Assembly: GCA_023139045.1 (NCBI GenBank)
Contig: JAGLOJ010000080.1
Location: 1-59,639 of the forward strand
DNA length: 59,639 bases
Direction: 5' to 3'
Origin: Candidatus Sabulitectum sp.
Lineage (GTDB): Bacteria; Fermentibacterota; Fermentibacteria; Fermentibacterales; JCC-6
Below the pieces are notes generated by a model that searched no databases, was not told the DNA's origin, and saw nothing but the letters and a program-made list of their open reading frames with translations. A program made the position numbers and the translations under genes. Of the stretch, positions 18,508-27,505 are shown in pieces. Within the stretch, counting starts at the first letter, position 1. Every line of letters begins with the position of its first letter.

Positions 18508-19020
18508 ATGCCTATTTTCAAAAAGGATAAAAAGAGCAAAAACAAGATGCAGGAAGCACCAGACAATACCCTGCAACTTATCAACAACTGCAAAATTGGA
18601 GAAGGAACAAAAATCTGGAATTTCGTCAACATCTACGGATGTGAAATTGGCAGAGACAGCTTGGTTGGATGCTTCTGCGAAATCCAGAAAGGCGTAAAGA
18701 TTGGTGATCGTACCAGAATTCAGAGCCACACTTTTATCTGTGAGCTGGTTGAAATCGGCAACGACTGCTTCGTCGGTCACGGAGTAATGTTCATAAATGA
18801 TGTTTACCCTCCACAACCTGATCCTTCAGTGTGGAAAAGAACGGTTATCGAAGATGGAGCCAGTATCGGATCCAATGCCACCATCCTTCCGGTAAGAATA
18901 GGAAAAGGTGCCATAATCGGTGCCGGCGCAGTGGTAACAAAGGATGTACCCGCCGGAGCGGTAATTGCCGGCAATCCCGCCAGTTTCATGAGATACCTCA
19001 ATGGTGGGAAGGGGGAGTAA
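18508..19020 (+). CDS. Hexapeptide-repeat N-acetyltransferase (WbpD/WlbB-like)
   Basis: 170 residues. The ATG follows GGGGGAG. Left-handed beta-helix repeats (CKIGEGTKIWNFVNIYG, ISHTFI-like, GAIIGAGAVVTKDVPAGAVIAGNPA) match acetyltransferases that act on UDP-amino-sugars for surface polysaccharide, such as UDP-2-acetamido-3-amino-glucuronate N-acetyltransferase. HGVMFINDVYP corresponds to the acceptor/His region. It is divergent from lepA and 6 bases from the alpha-glucan phosphorylase gene. The substrate is inferred by resemblance only. Confidence 0.8.
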   Translation: MPIFKKDKKSKNKMQEAPDNTLQLINNCKIGEGTKIWNFVNIYGCEIGRDSLVGCFCEIQKGVKIGDRTRIQSHTFICELVEIGNDCFVGHGVMFINDVYPPQPDPSVWKRTVIEDGASIGSNATILPVRIGKGAIIGAGAVVTKDVPAGAVIAGNPASFMRYLNGGKGE

Positions 19021-19026
19021 CAACTT

Positions 19027-21573
19027 TTGAGATCAAGGATATACAGGGTCATTCCGAAAATACCTGAGAAACTCAGAGATCTGAAAAAAATAGCAGAAAA
19101 TACATGGTGGAGTTGGAACAAAAAAGCAATTGAGCTCTTCCGGTCCATGGATCAGGATTTATGGGAAAAAACACATCACAACCCCACTCTGCTCCTTGGA
19201 AGAATCAGCCAGGCCAGACTGGAGGAGTTGTCTGAAGACCCTGTTTTTCTTTCTGAACTGGATAATGTTTCAAGCCGGATGAACGAGTATCTGGGCCGAC
19301 CAAGCTGGTTTAAGAAACATCACTCTGGTGCTGTTCGCAAGGGAGAAGTTATAGCCTACTTCTCGGCGGAATTCGGACTTCATGAAAGTCTGCCAATCTA
19401 CTCAGGTGGTCTTGGCGTTCTGGCCGGTGATACCCTGAAAAGCACAAGCGATCTGGGGCTTCCAGTAGTTGGTATCTCAATCCTCTACAGACTGGGATAC
19501 TTCAACCAGTACCTGAACAGTGATGGATGGCAGCAGGAAAGCTATTCCGTTAATGATTATTCCAACATGCCAGTGGAAAGAGTAAGAGACTCAAACGGAA
19601 CTGCAGTTACGATTATGGTTCCCATGGAAAATGAGAGAGTACTCGCAGCCATATGGGAAATAAAGGTTGGACGGGTCAAACTCTACCTTCTTGACACCAA
19701 TCTTCCTGAAAACACTCCGAAAAACCGGGAAATCACCGGACAGCTATACGGCGGCGACAAGGAAATGCGGATCCGTCAGGAGATTCTCCTTGGTGCAGGA
19801 GGCATAATGGCCTTGAGGGCCATGGGACTTACGCCTGTGGTCAGACACATAAACGAAGGTCATTCCGGATTCCTTATCGTTGAGATGATGGCTCATTACA
19901 TAGAGACAGGACTTTCCTTTGCCGAAGCAAGAGAAATGGTTACCGCAGGAAATGTGTTCACGACTCACACCCCTGTACCAGCCGGTAACGAAGAATTCGA
20001 TCACGATCTTGTTCTCAGGTATCTTCGACCATATCTGGACAGGGTGGGGCTGGACAATCAGACATTTCTTCACTTTGGCAGTCAGCCGTCATCTCCTACC
20101 TTCTCAATGACAGTTTTCGCTCTGAATTTCTCCCGTAAAGCAAACGGTGTAAGCAGACTTCATGGTGAAGTATCCAGAGACATCTGGCGGAATGTCTGGC
20201 CAAAACTGCCGGGAAGTGAAATTCCCGTGGGACATGTGACAAATGGTGTACATGAGGATACCTGGGTATCGGGAGAGATAAGAAGACTTCTTCAAAGATA
20301 TGTGGGAAGCACTGCTCCGAAGAATCCAGAGGATGAGAATTTCTGGAAAAAAATCGCCAGAATACCCGATTCAGAGCTGTGGAGAGCCCATGAAAGACTC
20401 CGGGCCCGACTTGTTGGCTATGCTAGAAAGAAGTGGGCGGATCAACTGGAAAGCATGGGAATCAGAGGTCTTCCCCAGCAGAATATGCCTGTGCTGAATC
20501 CTGATGCGCTTACAATTGGTTTTGCAAGAAGATTTGCCACCTACAAAAGGGCTTCACTGCTTCTAAGTGATCTGGATCGGTTGACTGATCTGCTCAATAA
20601 CAGAGAGAGACCTATTCAAGTAATCTTCGCGGGAAAGGCACATCCACACGATAACGGGGGCAAGGATCTCATCCGAGAAATTTTCCACGCCTCTCTCAGC
20701 AAAGATCTGTACGGTAAACTGGTTTATCTCTCTGACTACAACATGGACATGGCGCGGCACATGGTACACGGTGTGGATATCTGGCTCAATACTCCCAGAA
20801 TTCCAATGGAAGCAAGTGGAACCAGCGGTATGAAGGCTGCCATGAATGGTATTCCACATTGCAGCGTTCTGGATGGATGGTGGGCAGAAGGCTATCGACC
20901 CGACAGGGGCTGGGCCATAGGTAACGGAGAGACCTACGAAGATCCTGCAGTACAGGACAGAATTGAAGCAAAAGCACTGTATGATCTGCTGGATAATATG
21001 ATTGCTCCATTGTTCCATGACAGAGGAAACGGCGGTATTCCAACAGGATGGACTGCGATGATGAAACAGTCCATGCATATGGCCCTTTCAGAATTTAACA
21101 CAAACAGAATGGTTGCCGAGTACACAAACAACTACTACATACCTGCTCTAAATTTCTCCAGATCGCTTGGTCTCAACAACATGGAAGGTGCCAGGGAGCT
21201 TGCTAACTGGAAAGAAGCGGTACGGGATAAATGGCAGGGAATCACCATTGACGGCGTTGATCCACAGGAAACCGACGAAACGCTCACTGTGGGAGATGCC
21301 ATTGAAGTAACAGCAAGACTCAGGGCTCCGGGGCTGAGTGCAGATGATCTCTCTGTTGAAACTCAGTTCGGTGAGGCATCCGGTGATGACTGGTTGTCAG
21401 ACAGAACCTCCACCGTTCTAAGATTCAGCGGCGAAGAAAATGGAATACTCTTCTTCAAAGGCTCAATTCCTTGTACAGAAGCTGGAAGATTCGGCTTCAC
21501 CGTCAGAGTGCTACCGGCTCATCCCAAATATGGCAGGGTTGTTGAACCTGGTCTTGTTCACTGGTGGGAATAA
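19027..21573 (+). CDS. glgP: Alpha-glucan phosphorylase (Thermotoga-type GlgP)
   Basis: 848 residues. The TTG start at 19027 lies behind GGGGGAG, which overlaps the end of the acetyltransferase gene. Residues 8-115 form the DUF3417 N-terminal domain (ENTWWSWNKKA) seen in the short glucan phosphorylase class. The catalytic part has YFSAEFGLHESLPIYSGGLG, VTNGVHEDTW and the PLP-lysine motif SGTSGMKAAMNG near residue 600. The C-terminal 90 residues (from about 755) are a beta-sandwich-like extension. It releases glucose-1-phosphate from alpha-glucans in the cytoplasm, linking storage polysaccharide to glycolysis. Confidence 0.93.
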   Translation: MRSRIYRVIPKIPEKLRDLKKIAENTWWSWNKKAIELFRSMDQDLWEKTHHNPTLLLGRISQARLEELSEDPVFLSELDNVSSRMNEYLGRPSWFKKHHSGAVRKGEVIAYFSAEFGLHESLPIYSGGLGVLAGDTLKSTSDLGLPVVGISILYRLGYFNQYLNSDGWQQESYSVNDYSNMPVERVRDSNGTAVTIMVPMENERVLAAIWEIKVGRVKLYLLDTNLPENTPKNREITGQLYGGDKEMRIRQEILLGAGGIMALRAMGLTPVVRHINEGHSGFLIVEMMAHYIETGLSFAEAREMVTAGNVFTTHTPVPAGNEEFDHDLVLRYLRPYLDRVGLDNQTFLHFGSQPSSPTFSMTVFALNFSRKANGVSRLHGEVSRDIWRNVWPKLPGSEIPVGHVTNGVHEDTWVSGEIRRLLQRYVGSTAPKNPEDENFWKKIARIPDSELWRAHERLRARLVGYARKKWADQLESMGIRGLPQQNMPVLNPDALTIGFARRFATYKRASLLLSDLDRLTDLLNNRERPIQVIFAGKAHPHDNGGKDLIREIFHASLSKDLYGKLVYLSDYNMDMARHMVHGVDIWLNTPRIPMEASGTSGMKAAMNGIPHCSVLDGWWAEGYRPDRGWAIGNGETYEDPAVQDRIEAKALYDLLDNMIAPLFHDRGNGGIPTGWTAMMKQSMHMALSEFNTNRMVAEYTNNYYIPALNFSRSLGLNNMEGARELANWKEAVRDKWQGITIDGVDPQETDETLTVGDAIEVTARLRAPGLSADDLSVETQFGEASGDDWLSDRTSTVLRFSGEENGILFFKGSIPCTEAGRFGFTVRVLPAHPKYGRVVEPGLVHWWE

Positions 21574-21792
21574 ACATAGACCCTCTCATGAGTCCCCTGC
21601 AAACCTCAGTAATGATATGGCCCGGGAGCAGAGAAACACTGCAAATGCCTCTGCGGGAGTGATGGCTGGAAGGGTTTGGTTTCAGAATAAACACCAGCTA
21701 TGAAAGCGGTATTCCTTACGATAATGGTTCACACGGAACACATCCATTCTTCCGCAACAAGAAAAGGTGTCCATGGAGAATGAATACTGATT
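21574..21792. other. Intergenic stretch with possible gene remnant
   Basis: On the plus strand one frame (about 21675-21796) reads GFRINTSYESGIPYDNGSH and on to a stop overlapping the end of the convergent HEAT gene. The pattern vaguely recalls the end region of a polysaccharide deacetylase-like protein. It has an upstream stop and no start. It is too short to assign, and no terminator was seen. Confidence 0.25.
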
Positions 21793-24420
21793 TCAGGTGA
21801 CGACAGAATCCTCAATCAACTGAGACGACCTGATCATAGCTATAGCGGATGACATCGAGGCAAGTACATTCTCCGGGACAGATGCTCTTTTGAGCTTTCC
21901 CCCGGAGTTTTTTTCCAGAAAGCTTCTGAGGGCATCAATATCTTCAGTTCTGCCTGACCGGATCAGGATAGCAATACCGTCATGCATAAGATCTTCGTCA
22001 TCAAAAGGTATACCCCGGCAGTGGGAAAAAGCAGCACGGAAATGCCGTTGAACCGCCGGATCATCATACAGCTTTATAAAGAAGCGCATCAACGTCTTCC
22101 TGGCTGAGGGTAGTGTATGCATCAGTCGAAGCATGGCTGGAATGAGTCCTCTGTCGGCTTGTTTCACCTTCGCCAGAATATCCACAGATACAACTGCAAC
22201 ATCCAACGATGGATCTCCAATCATGTTGGCTGCATAGGACTGGGCTTTCTCCTCGGAGATCTTCATCAATGAAACCAGAGCCTGTCTCCTGACCCTGTCA
22301 TCAGAGTCATCGCAAAGTCTTTCCAGAACGATCAGTGATCTTTCAGATCTCAGATCACCCAGCAGGGATACAAGGTTTCGCATAATGTACCAGTCCTGAG
22401 CGACAAATCTCCCGGTATCACTGTCTCTCACAGAAAGACCACCCCGTTCGAGCTCATCAATACGGTTGTGGAACATCAGTAGATACCCGGTTCCAAATCT
22501 TCTAAGAACTGAATAAACTCTGGCTCTAATGTCACGTTTTCTTTCAAGAAAAAGATCTACCAGCCGCATTCCCAGATTCCTGAACATAACTTGGGCTGTG
22601 ATCTTCTCTGCCGCCTGATACCTGCTCTCGTCCGACTCCATAAATGCCTGAAGAATCACATCTGCAGCCTCCGGTGTATCAATTCTCCTGAATGCTTCGG
22701 AAAGCCCTCTTCGAAGAGCGCTTGCATGAGCAGGAGAATCTACCGGTAGAATCCTGCAATCGGAGATAGTGGAAACCAGTTCAGAGGCTGAGGTTAACCT
22801 ACTGGTGGCAATAAGCCTTTCACATACTGAACCAAGCAGAATAATAGAAGCAAAAAGCGAGTCGGGTGTTAAAGAACCCTGAAGAAGAAGACCACGCACA
22901 TTGTCAGTGACATGCATTACCGTGTGGGTTTTTCCCCTTTCAGCACCAATGCAGGCCAGTTGGTTCAGTTTGTCCAGTGCATCAAGAATGCGATCCTGAT
23001 TCTTACTATCCAGATCCTCAAGATTCTTGTCTATTATTTTTCTCAAAGCTCCCCATGCCAGGGTTTTCTGAAGTTCTCGACTGACGAGAATACCTTTCTC
23101 AAGAATAGTGGGATCAAGTGTAGCAACAAAATCAGCCAGCATGGATCTGTATTTCCCTGAACCTGAGGCAGCTTCCTCAAGGATACGGGAAAGGGCCTCA
23201 CCCAGCTGCTGCGCAGGAATGTCCTTGATGGAATCCCCCTTTTGAAGCCTGTCGATGAGCTCTCTGAAAATCAAGTCCTCAAGGGTGGTGTCCAGTGACC
23301 CAGTCACTATCTCGGAAACAAGCTTTCCATCTTTGGCAACAAGTGCATATCTGAACTCGTCAACTGAAACATTCTCGATAGCTCTGGTTCGACACATTTC
23401 GCTCAAGCCGCCGCGTTCTCTGATCTGAGCCGGCTTGCGATTAAGAAGCTCAACAAAATTGAACAGGTTTTCCGAATCCAGACCCAGCTGGAACGAGATG
23501 CTGTTGATCCTTCGCTCTGTAAGGTGAGCAAGGAAATTCTGGGTTGATTGTGTTTTGGACTTCACCTTCACGTTATTCAGCATGAGTTCTCCACCAAGAA
23601 TGGTGAGTGTAACCATGCCCGCTTCACTGTCGGCGAAAGCGTCCAAAAGCTTGACAAAAGAGTCCAGTGCAGGTGAAATTGAAGGATGATCTGCAGGGTA
23701 CATGCTGATAGTCCGAAGAAGAAGGCTGAACCTTGTTACAAGATTCTGCGAGAGCCGGGCCAGAGCCAGGGGAGAAAGGGTGCTGGCCCCAGTCTTCACA
23801 TAAGCCTTTATATTGGCTCCGGAAACAAGTCGCGACCGGCTATCCAGATCAATGCGGTATTTCCAGCTTCTGTCCTTCTCCATGGTGAAGTCAAGTTCCT
23901 CGAGAACTTCCTCTGTTTTTTTCCAGATACCAGAGGGCCATGAACCTGATTCTGTGCGAAGGATTTGTGAACCCTCATCTTCGTCACCGCACAAAGTGAC
24001 AAGCAGAGATGAACCGGACAGAGAGCCGGAAGCTCGACCAACATCCCGGGCATCCTGCCAGACAAGACATGCAGTCTCCAGAAAAAGGGAACATCTTGCC
24101 ATGAAATTCAATCTCTGTTCTTCATTTAGAGACTCAATGGTCCTCCATACCTTCACCAAAGCTGGACAAAGAGGCTCAGTCTCCGTGAGCAATTGCTCAA
24201 ATGACATACGAATCATTCTGTCTGCGAAGACAGAAACATTTACGATTGTAAAGAATGCCAGGCAATGAGCTGGGGATGCAACAGCATTACGATCTAATTC
24301 AATGAATAATTCAACAATCTCATGGCCTTCAGGTAATTTTCTCAGCATTTCTTGAATACGTGAGGCTGGATCCGGCGCTGATGCCAAGACTTCAACTATG
24401 TTTTTAACTTTTATTTCCAC
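21793..24420 (-). CDS. Large HEAT-repeat-like cytoplasmic protein
   Basis: 875 residues with no signal peptide or membrane segment, mostly alpha-helical. The C-terminal third (about 580-840) has HEAT/armadillo-like repeats: LIVLERLCDDSDDRVRRQALVSL, AQSYAANMIGDPSLDVAVVSVDIL. The centre (about 230-340) has a segment similar to those in bacterial HEAT proteins that carry a GGELMLNNVKVKS-like patch. No catalytic motif is visible. It is a likely scaffold or protein-interaction factor. Similar long HEAT proteins are common and uncharacterised in FCB and delta-proteobacterial genomes. Confidence 0.65.
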   Translation of the reverse strand: MEIKVKNIVEVLASAPDPASRIQEMLRKLPEGHEIVELFIELDRNAVASPAHCLAFFTIVNVSVFADRMIRMSFEQLLTETEPLCPALVKVWRTIESLNEEQRLNFMARCSLFLETACLVWQDARDVGRASGSLSGSSLLVTLCGDEDEGSQILRTESGSWPSGIWKKTEEVLEELDFTMEKDRSWKYRIDLDSRSRLVSGANIKAYVKTGASTLSPLALARLSQNLVTRFSLLLRTISMYPADHPSISPALDSFVKLLDAFADSEAGMVTLTILGGELMLNNVKVKSKTQSTQNFLAHLTERRINSISFQLGLDSENLFNFVELLNRKPAQIRERGGLSEMCRTRAIENVSVDEFRYALVAKDGKLVSEIVTGSLDTTLEDLIFRELIDRLQKGDSIKDIPAQQLGEALSRILEEAASGSGKYRSMLADFVATLDPTILEKGILVSRELQKTLAWGALRKIIDKNLEDLDSKNQDRILDALDKLNQLACIGAERGKTHTVMHVTDNVRGLLLQGSLTPDSLFASIILLGSVCERLIATSRLTSASELVSTISDCRILPVDSPAHASALRRGLSEAFRRIDTPEAADVILQAFMESDESRYQAAEKITAQVMFRNLGMRLVDLFLERKRDIRARVYSVLRRFGTGYLLMFHNRIDELERGGLSVRDSDTGRFVAQDWYIMRNLVSLLGDLRSERSLIVLERLCDDSDDRVRRQALVSLMKISEEKAQSYAANMIGDPSLDVAVVSVDILAKVKQADRGLIPAMLRLMHTLPSARKTLMRFFIKLYDDPAVQRHFRAAFSHCRGIPFDDEDLMHDGIAILIRSGRTEDIDALRSFLEKNSGGKLKRASVPENVLASMSSAIAMIRSSQLIEDSVVT

Positions 24421-24476
24421 ATTATCCCCTCAATGACTGCAATCACAAGTACAGGATATACACAAATCTATAGAGC

Positions 24477-24505
24477 TTGACAATTCCTGAAAATTTGCAA
24501 TCTTT
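24477..24505 (+). promoter_or_regulatory. Possible promoter of the tRNA-Sec gene
   Basis: A perfect TTGACA (24477-24482) lies 34 bases before the tRNA-Sec 5' end. The -10 region (about 24499-24505) is a poor match, so only the -35 element is convincing. Confidence 0.35.
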
Positions 24506-24516
24506 AGTGCATCAGC

Positions 24517-24613
24517 GGGAGCGGAAGGGAGCTGGTGTTCCTCTCGGACTTCAAATCCGATGTCGGGTGCTAGAACCATCCTGGGTGGGTTCGATTCCCA
24601 CACGTTCCCGCCA
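24517..24613 (+). tRNA. selC: tRNA-Sec (anticodon TCA)
   Basis: A 97-base tRNA with features of selenocysteine tRNA. The anticodon arm is CGGACTTCAAATCCG with anticodon TCA. It has a long extra arm (roughly 24560-24585) and a T arm GTGGG-TTCGATT-CCCAC. The extended acceptor GGGAGCG(G) pairs with (A)CGTTCCC, with one G-T pair. G is the discriminator and CCA is encoded at 24611-24613. UGA decoding as selenocysteine also needs SelA, SelB and SelD, which are not in this window. A terminator hairpin begins inside its 3' end. Confidence 0.92.
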
Positions 24614-24639
24614 CTTTTTTATTCTAAAAAAGTGGCGGG
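24607..24639 (+). terminator. Terminator hairpin fused to the 3' end of tRNA-Sec
   Basis: CCCGCCACTTTTTT (24607-24620) and AAAAAAGTGGCGGG (24626-24639) form a perfect 14-bp stem with a 5-base loop. The left arm includes the tRNA acceptor 3' strand and CCA, so the hairpin competes with the mature tRNA fold. The T6 run of the left arm could also act as the U-tract. Confidence 0.55.
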
Positions 24640-24730
24640 GATTTTGCTGACGCGCAATTACCCGGCTCGAATTAATCATAAATACAGAGAAGCTGTTTCA
24701 AAAATAAGTGGCGGGGATTGTGCTAGCGCT
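24630..24730. repeat. Direct repeat pair downstream of tRNA-Sec
   Basis: AAGTGGCGGGGATTTTGCTG at 24630-24649 recurs at 24706-24725 as AAGTGGCGGGGATTGTGCTA. About 21 of 25 bases match over 24630-24654 versus 24706-24730. Both copies also echo, in inverted orientation, the 3' end of the tRNA. The second copy abuts the IS4-type remnant. They may be element ends or scars of integration next to the tRNA. Confidence 0.5.
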
Positions 24731-24752
24731 GCCCTGTACCCACATCTGCGCT

Positions 24753-25903
24753 TTAACTATTGCCATGGAATAGCTCCATCGACAATTCAAAGCCTCTGCA
24801 CATAGATTGAAGAGTGGAATATCCTCGCCACAAAATCTGATCGCCAGGAGGTGGGTCGCTTTTGCGGGCAAGGTATCCTCCAAACTTTGCTACTATAAAC
24901 ACAGCTGTACCTACTGTGTCAGGAGGGGGATATCCTTCATTTTTTGCGAAGGCTTTAAGAGTAAGGATCTCTGTATCGGAGAATAAAACCCTGGCAGGTA
25001 ACTCAGGAGATTTTCTATACATCTGCTTCATAAGCATTATCCGCCACGCAATTACAAGATTGATAGCAGTTGCTCGACGCAGTCGATCAGCTGTTTTATT
25101 GGCAAGTTTTTCGATGCGACAGCCAGACTTAAGAACACGATGCCATTCTTCAATCTGCCAGCGTTTGCTGTACAGCGTAAACACTCTTCAGCATCTGATG
25201 TGTTATTTATCTTTATTGTTGTCAGGATGAACCATTCAATTGCCTTGTTCCCCTCTGGAGGATTTTTCTCTAATGCATGAACGATCCAAAGATCTACAGG
25301 ATCCAAATCTGCAAGCAAACCTCGTTCCGGAGATTTGATCTAAAAAGACATATACCGTATTTCAAGCTCTGTGTTGCGCTCTTTTCTTGCAGGACTTGCT
25401 TTCTGCTTGCGATGTGGTAAAAGAACATTTTCCATGGTAAAAGCTGATTCGTCAGGTCTCTCAAGCATACGATAATATCCCTTTATAGCCGCCTTATTCC
25501 CCTTAAGTACCTCACCTATTAAAGCATCCGGGGTCTTCGATTTTGCTGTTGCTATACTGACCAGCCTTTCACTCAATCTCTTGTCGCCAAGCGGCGCACC
25601 ACCAAATTCATTCTCTGCCCAGTTGTCAGAATCTATACCATCGGTTGGACCAAGAGCACCCATACCGGCAATGATATCCAGGCCCATCCTTTGTCTAAAA
25701 TCATCTATCAACGGATATATGTAAATGTCTTTGTGGCTTGGCGATGCTTCCATCTTACGGTCTTGTCTACCACGACCACAAGTAGTACCGAGCAGCCTCC
25801 AGTTTGATGCTTTGTAGCATGCACCATCAAAGTGAGTGGTGTCAACAAAACTCTCTACTAACAATGGTCTGCAATCGTACTTCTTCTCAAAATCACCTGG
25901 CAA
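24753..25903 (-). pseudogene. Tn5-like (IS4 family) transposase remnant with DUF4338 N-terminus
   Basis: The frame entering at 25903 first matches the C-terminal part of DUF4338 (LLVESFVDTTHFDGACYKAS, GRGRQDR, IYIYPLIDDFR). It then matches the Tn5-type DNA-binding domain (WAENEFGGAPLGDKRLSERL ... GYYRMLERP). At LLPHRKQ the sequence jumps to a late region (ARKERNTELEIRYMSF, TAG, IKSPERGLLADLDPVDLW, KAIEWFILTTIKI). The catalytic core with its first Asp residues is therefore deleted. A frameshift near 25185-25200 leads into SKRWQIEEWHRVLKSGC and the dimerisation domain (GYLARKSDPPPGDQILWRG). It is dead: internal deletion, stop and frameshift. DUF4338-transposase fusions are known in IS4 relatives. 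Confidence 0.75.
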
Positions 25904-25946
25904 CGCTTTACACTCACAGCACTCCTTATCTCTGCTCGTTCATAGG

Positions 25947-26391
25947 TTTGCCTCCATTCTACTCATCAGCAAGAACTGGAAAGAATGGTGTGGAATACAC
26001 TCACTGGGAAATAAGATCCATGAAAAGCGGAAAAGAAACAGGACGGGTCTTTTTTGAATCAGGCAGGATAAATTTCTGGGGAAGGCTTCATCTGGATGAA
26101 CTGCCGGAGCTGTGTCTGATACTGTCGGGCAGAATGAGTTTTGTGGGCCCGAGACCTCTGCCGGAAAAACTGCTTGAAGGGCTGGATACAGCAACCAGGG
26201 AAACTGTAAGACCCGGCTGGACAGGACCTGCCCAACTGTGACTGCTGAGGAAGGGAAAGCTGAACAAGAGGCTGCAGATCAAGCTGGACACCCATTATGT
26301 GAACAACCGCAGTTTCTGCTACGATCTGAAGATAATTGCAGCAACTGTCACAGGAGTATTCAGATCAAAACCTGCGGACCTCACCCCCTAA
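25947..26391 (+). pseudogene. Bacterial sugar transferase, truncated and stop-interrupted
   Basis: The plus strand encodes the catalytic core of an undecaprenyl-phosphate sugar phosphotransferase. It shows FYSSARTGKNG, WEIRSMKSG, LDELPELCLILSGRMSFVGP (the LPEL and SFVGPRP motifs) and RPGWTGPAQL. An in-frame TGA (26239-26241) follows, after which homology continues as KLNKRLQIKLDTHYVNNRSF to TAA at 26389-26391. The N-terminal membrane half is missing and the sequence runs straight into the transposase remnant near 25903-25947. Truncation by the insertion sequence followed by decay is the simplest history. The intact enzyme would start surface-polysaccharide lipid-linked assembly. Confidence 0.75.
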
Positions 26392-26494
26392 CGGCTCCCC
26401 GGACAGAATTTCATTCGGGAAGGATCTGGGAAGCTGAATTTTTGCTCGTTCTTGGCTTTGTATCCATTATGCCAATCACCGGGAGCGCTTCATT

Positions 26495-27241
26495 TCAGAC
26501 AGGGGGCTTGCGGCATATTGCCTGAAAATCTGCCATGTACTCTATGTCAATATCCTGAGTGGTTCCGAGATATTCTATCAGGAAGCCTGTCTGTTCAAGC
26601 TCTTTTTGCATAGCTGAAGGACTCATTACTCTCCTGGTACACATCCAGAATTTATCTTCGAAAAAAACTTTATCATACGGATCGTCTTCCTTAACCTCGT
26701 TCCACAGAATTCCCAGCTCATCCATTCTTCCATTGTGAGACCATCTGGAAGTATCCTCGATGCTCATTGTCTCCATTACAAAATACCCGCCCTTTTTAAG
26801 CAGCCTGAAAATGCTGGATAACGCGGCTTTTCTGTCTGTGTCATGGGTGATGCAGTGCATGCAGTGAGTGTCTGAAACCATATCGTAAATGCCAGACCCG
26901 GTTTCAGAGATCATGCATATATCATCCACGGAGAAATGTATGTTCAGACCTCGCTCCTTCGCGTTTGTCTGAGCCATTTCAATAGCAGTTCGGGAAACAT
27001 CAATACCATCAACAAGGTAGCCCTGCTGAGCAAAAAAGCAGGCGGCAGGCCCCGTACCGCAACCAATATCCAGTATTCTTGAATTGAATTCAGGCTTGAT
27101 TCTATCCAGTGCGGTGATAAGGAATTCTTTCATGTAGAAATTTTCAAAGGCATCCGCTTTTTTCTGGAATTCATCCCAGGATGATGTGTTGCTTTTCTTC
27201 ACTTTTTTGTAGCATTCCTCGTGACTTTCATAGTATTTCAT
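26495..27241 (-). CDS. Class I SAM-dependent methyltransferase
   Basis: 248 residues. A Rossmann methyltransferase with motif I ILDIGCGTGPAACFFAQQG (about 55-73), an acidic end of strand 2 (VDGIDVS) and motif IV-like YDMVSDTHCMHCI. A C-terminal beta region (GYFVMETMSIED) follows. It resembles small-molecule methyltransferases such as UbiE/Tam-like types. The substrate cannot be told. It stands alone, convergent to the broken sugar transferase. Confidence 0.8.
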   Translation of the reverse strand: MKYYESHEECYKKVKKSNTSSWDEFQKKADAFENFYMKEFLITALDRIKPEFNSRILDIGCGTGPAACFFAQQGYLVDGIDVSRTAIEMAQTNAKERGLNIHFSVDDICMISETGSGIYDMVSDTHCMHCITHDTDRKAALSSIFRLLKKGGYFVMETMSIEDTSRWSHNGRMDELGILWNEVKEDDPYDKVFFEDKFWMCTRRVMSPSAMQKELEQTGFLIEYLGTTQDIDIEYMADFQAICRKPPV

Positions 27242-27505
27242 CTTTACCTCCCGTTGCTCTTAACGAGTGCTTATTCTTCCGTATTCTCCTGAGAGGGATC
27301 TCAATAAGGTATTTGAAGAAAGCTGTTCGAGTATCCTCAACAAAGAAGATGAATACTACATTCCATTATGTCAATCACCATCGCTCTCCAGGAATTCAAG
27401 TACAGTAACAAACACTTATCTGATGCTTTGACACAAGCATGATATCTCCGGAATGCTACTTCCAGTGGGGCAAAAAGAAAGAGTCGGAACCAGCAGATAG
27501 GCAAT
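27242..27505. other. Divergent intergenic region
   Basis: It holds the 5' regions of the methyltransferase (minus) and the GNAT gene (plus). No RNA gene, repeat or convincing promoter pair is seen. Confidence 0.35.

Noticed and set aside
24517-24730. Complete integrative element using tRNA-Sec as attachment site
   Set aside because: No integrase gene and no second copy of the tRNA end at a distance defining an element are seen. Only local repeats are present.
26236-26244. In-frame TGA in the sugar transferase as a selenocysteine codon, given the tRNA-Sec 1.7 kb away
   Set aside because: The gene lacks its N-terminal half and abuts a dead transposase. The position is an ordinary residue in the family, and I see no SECIS-like hairpin right after the TGA.
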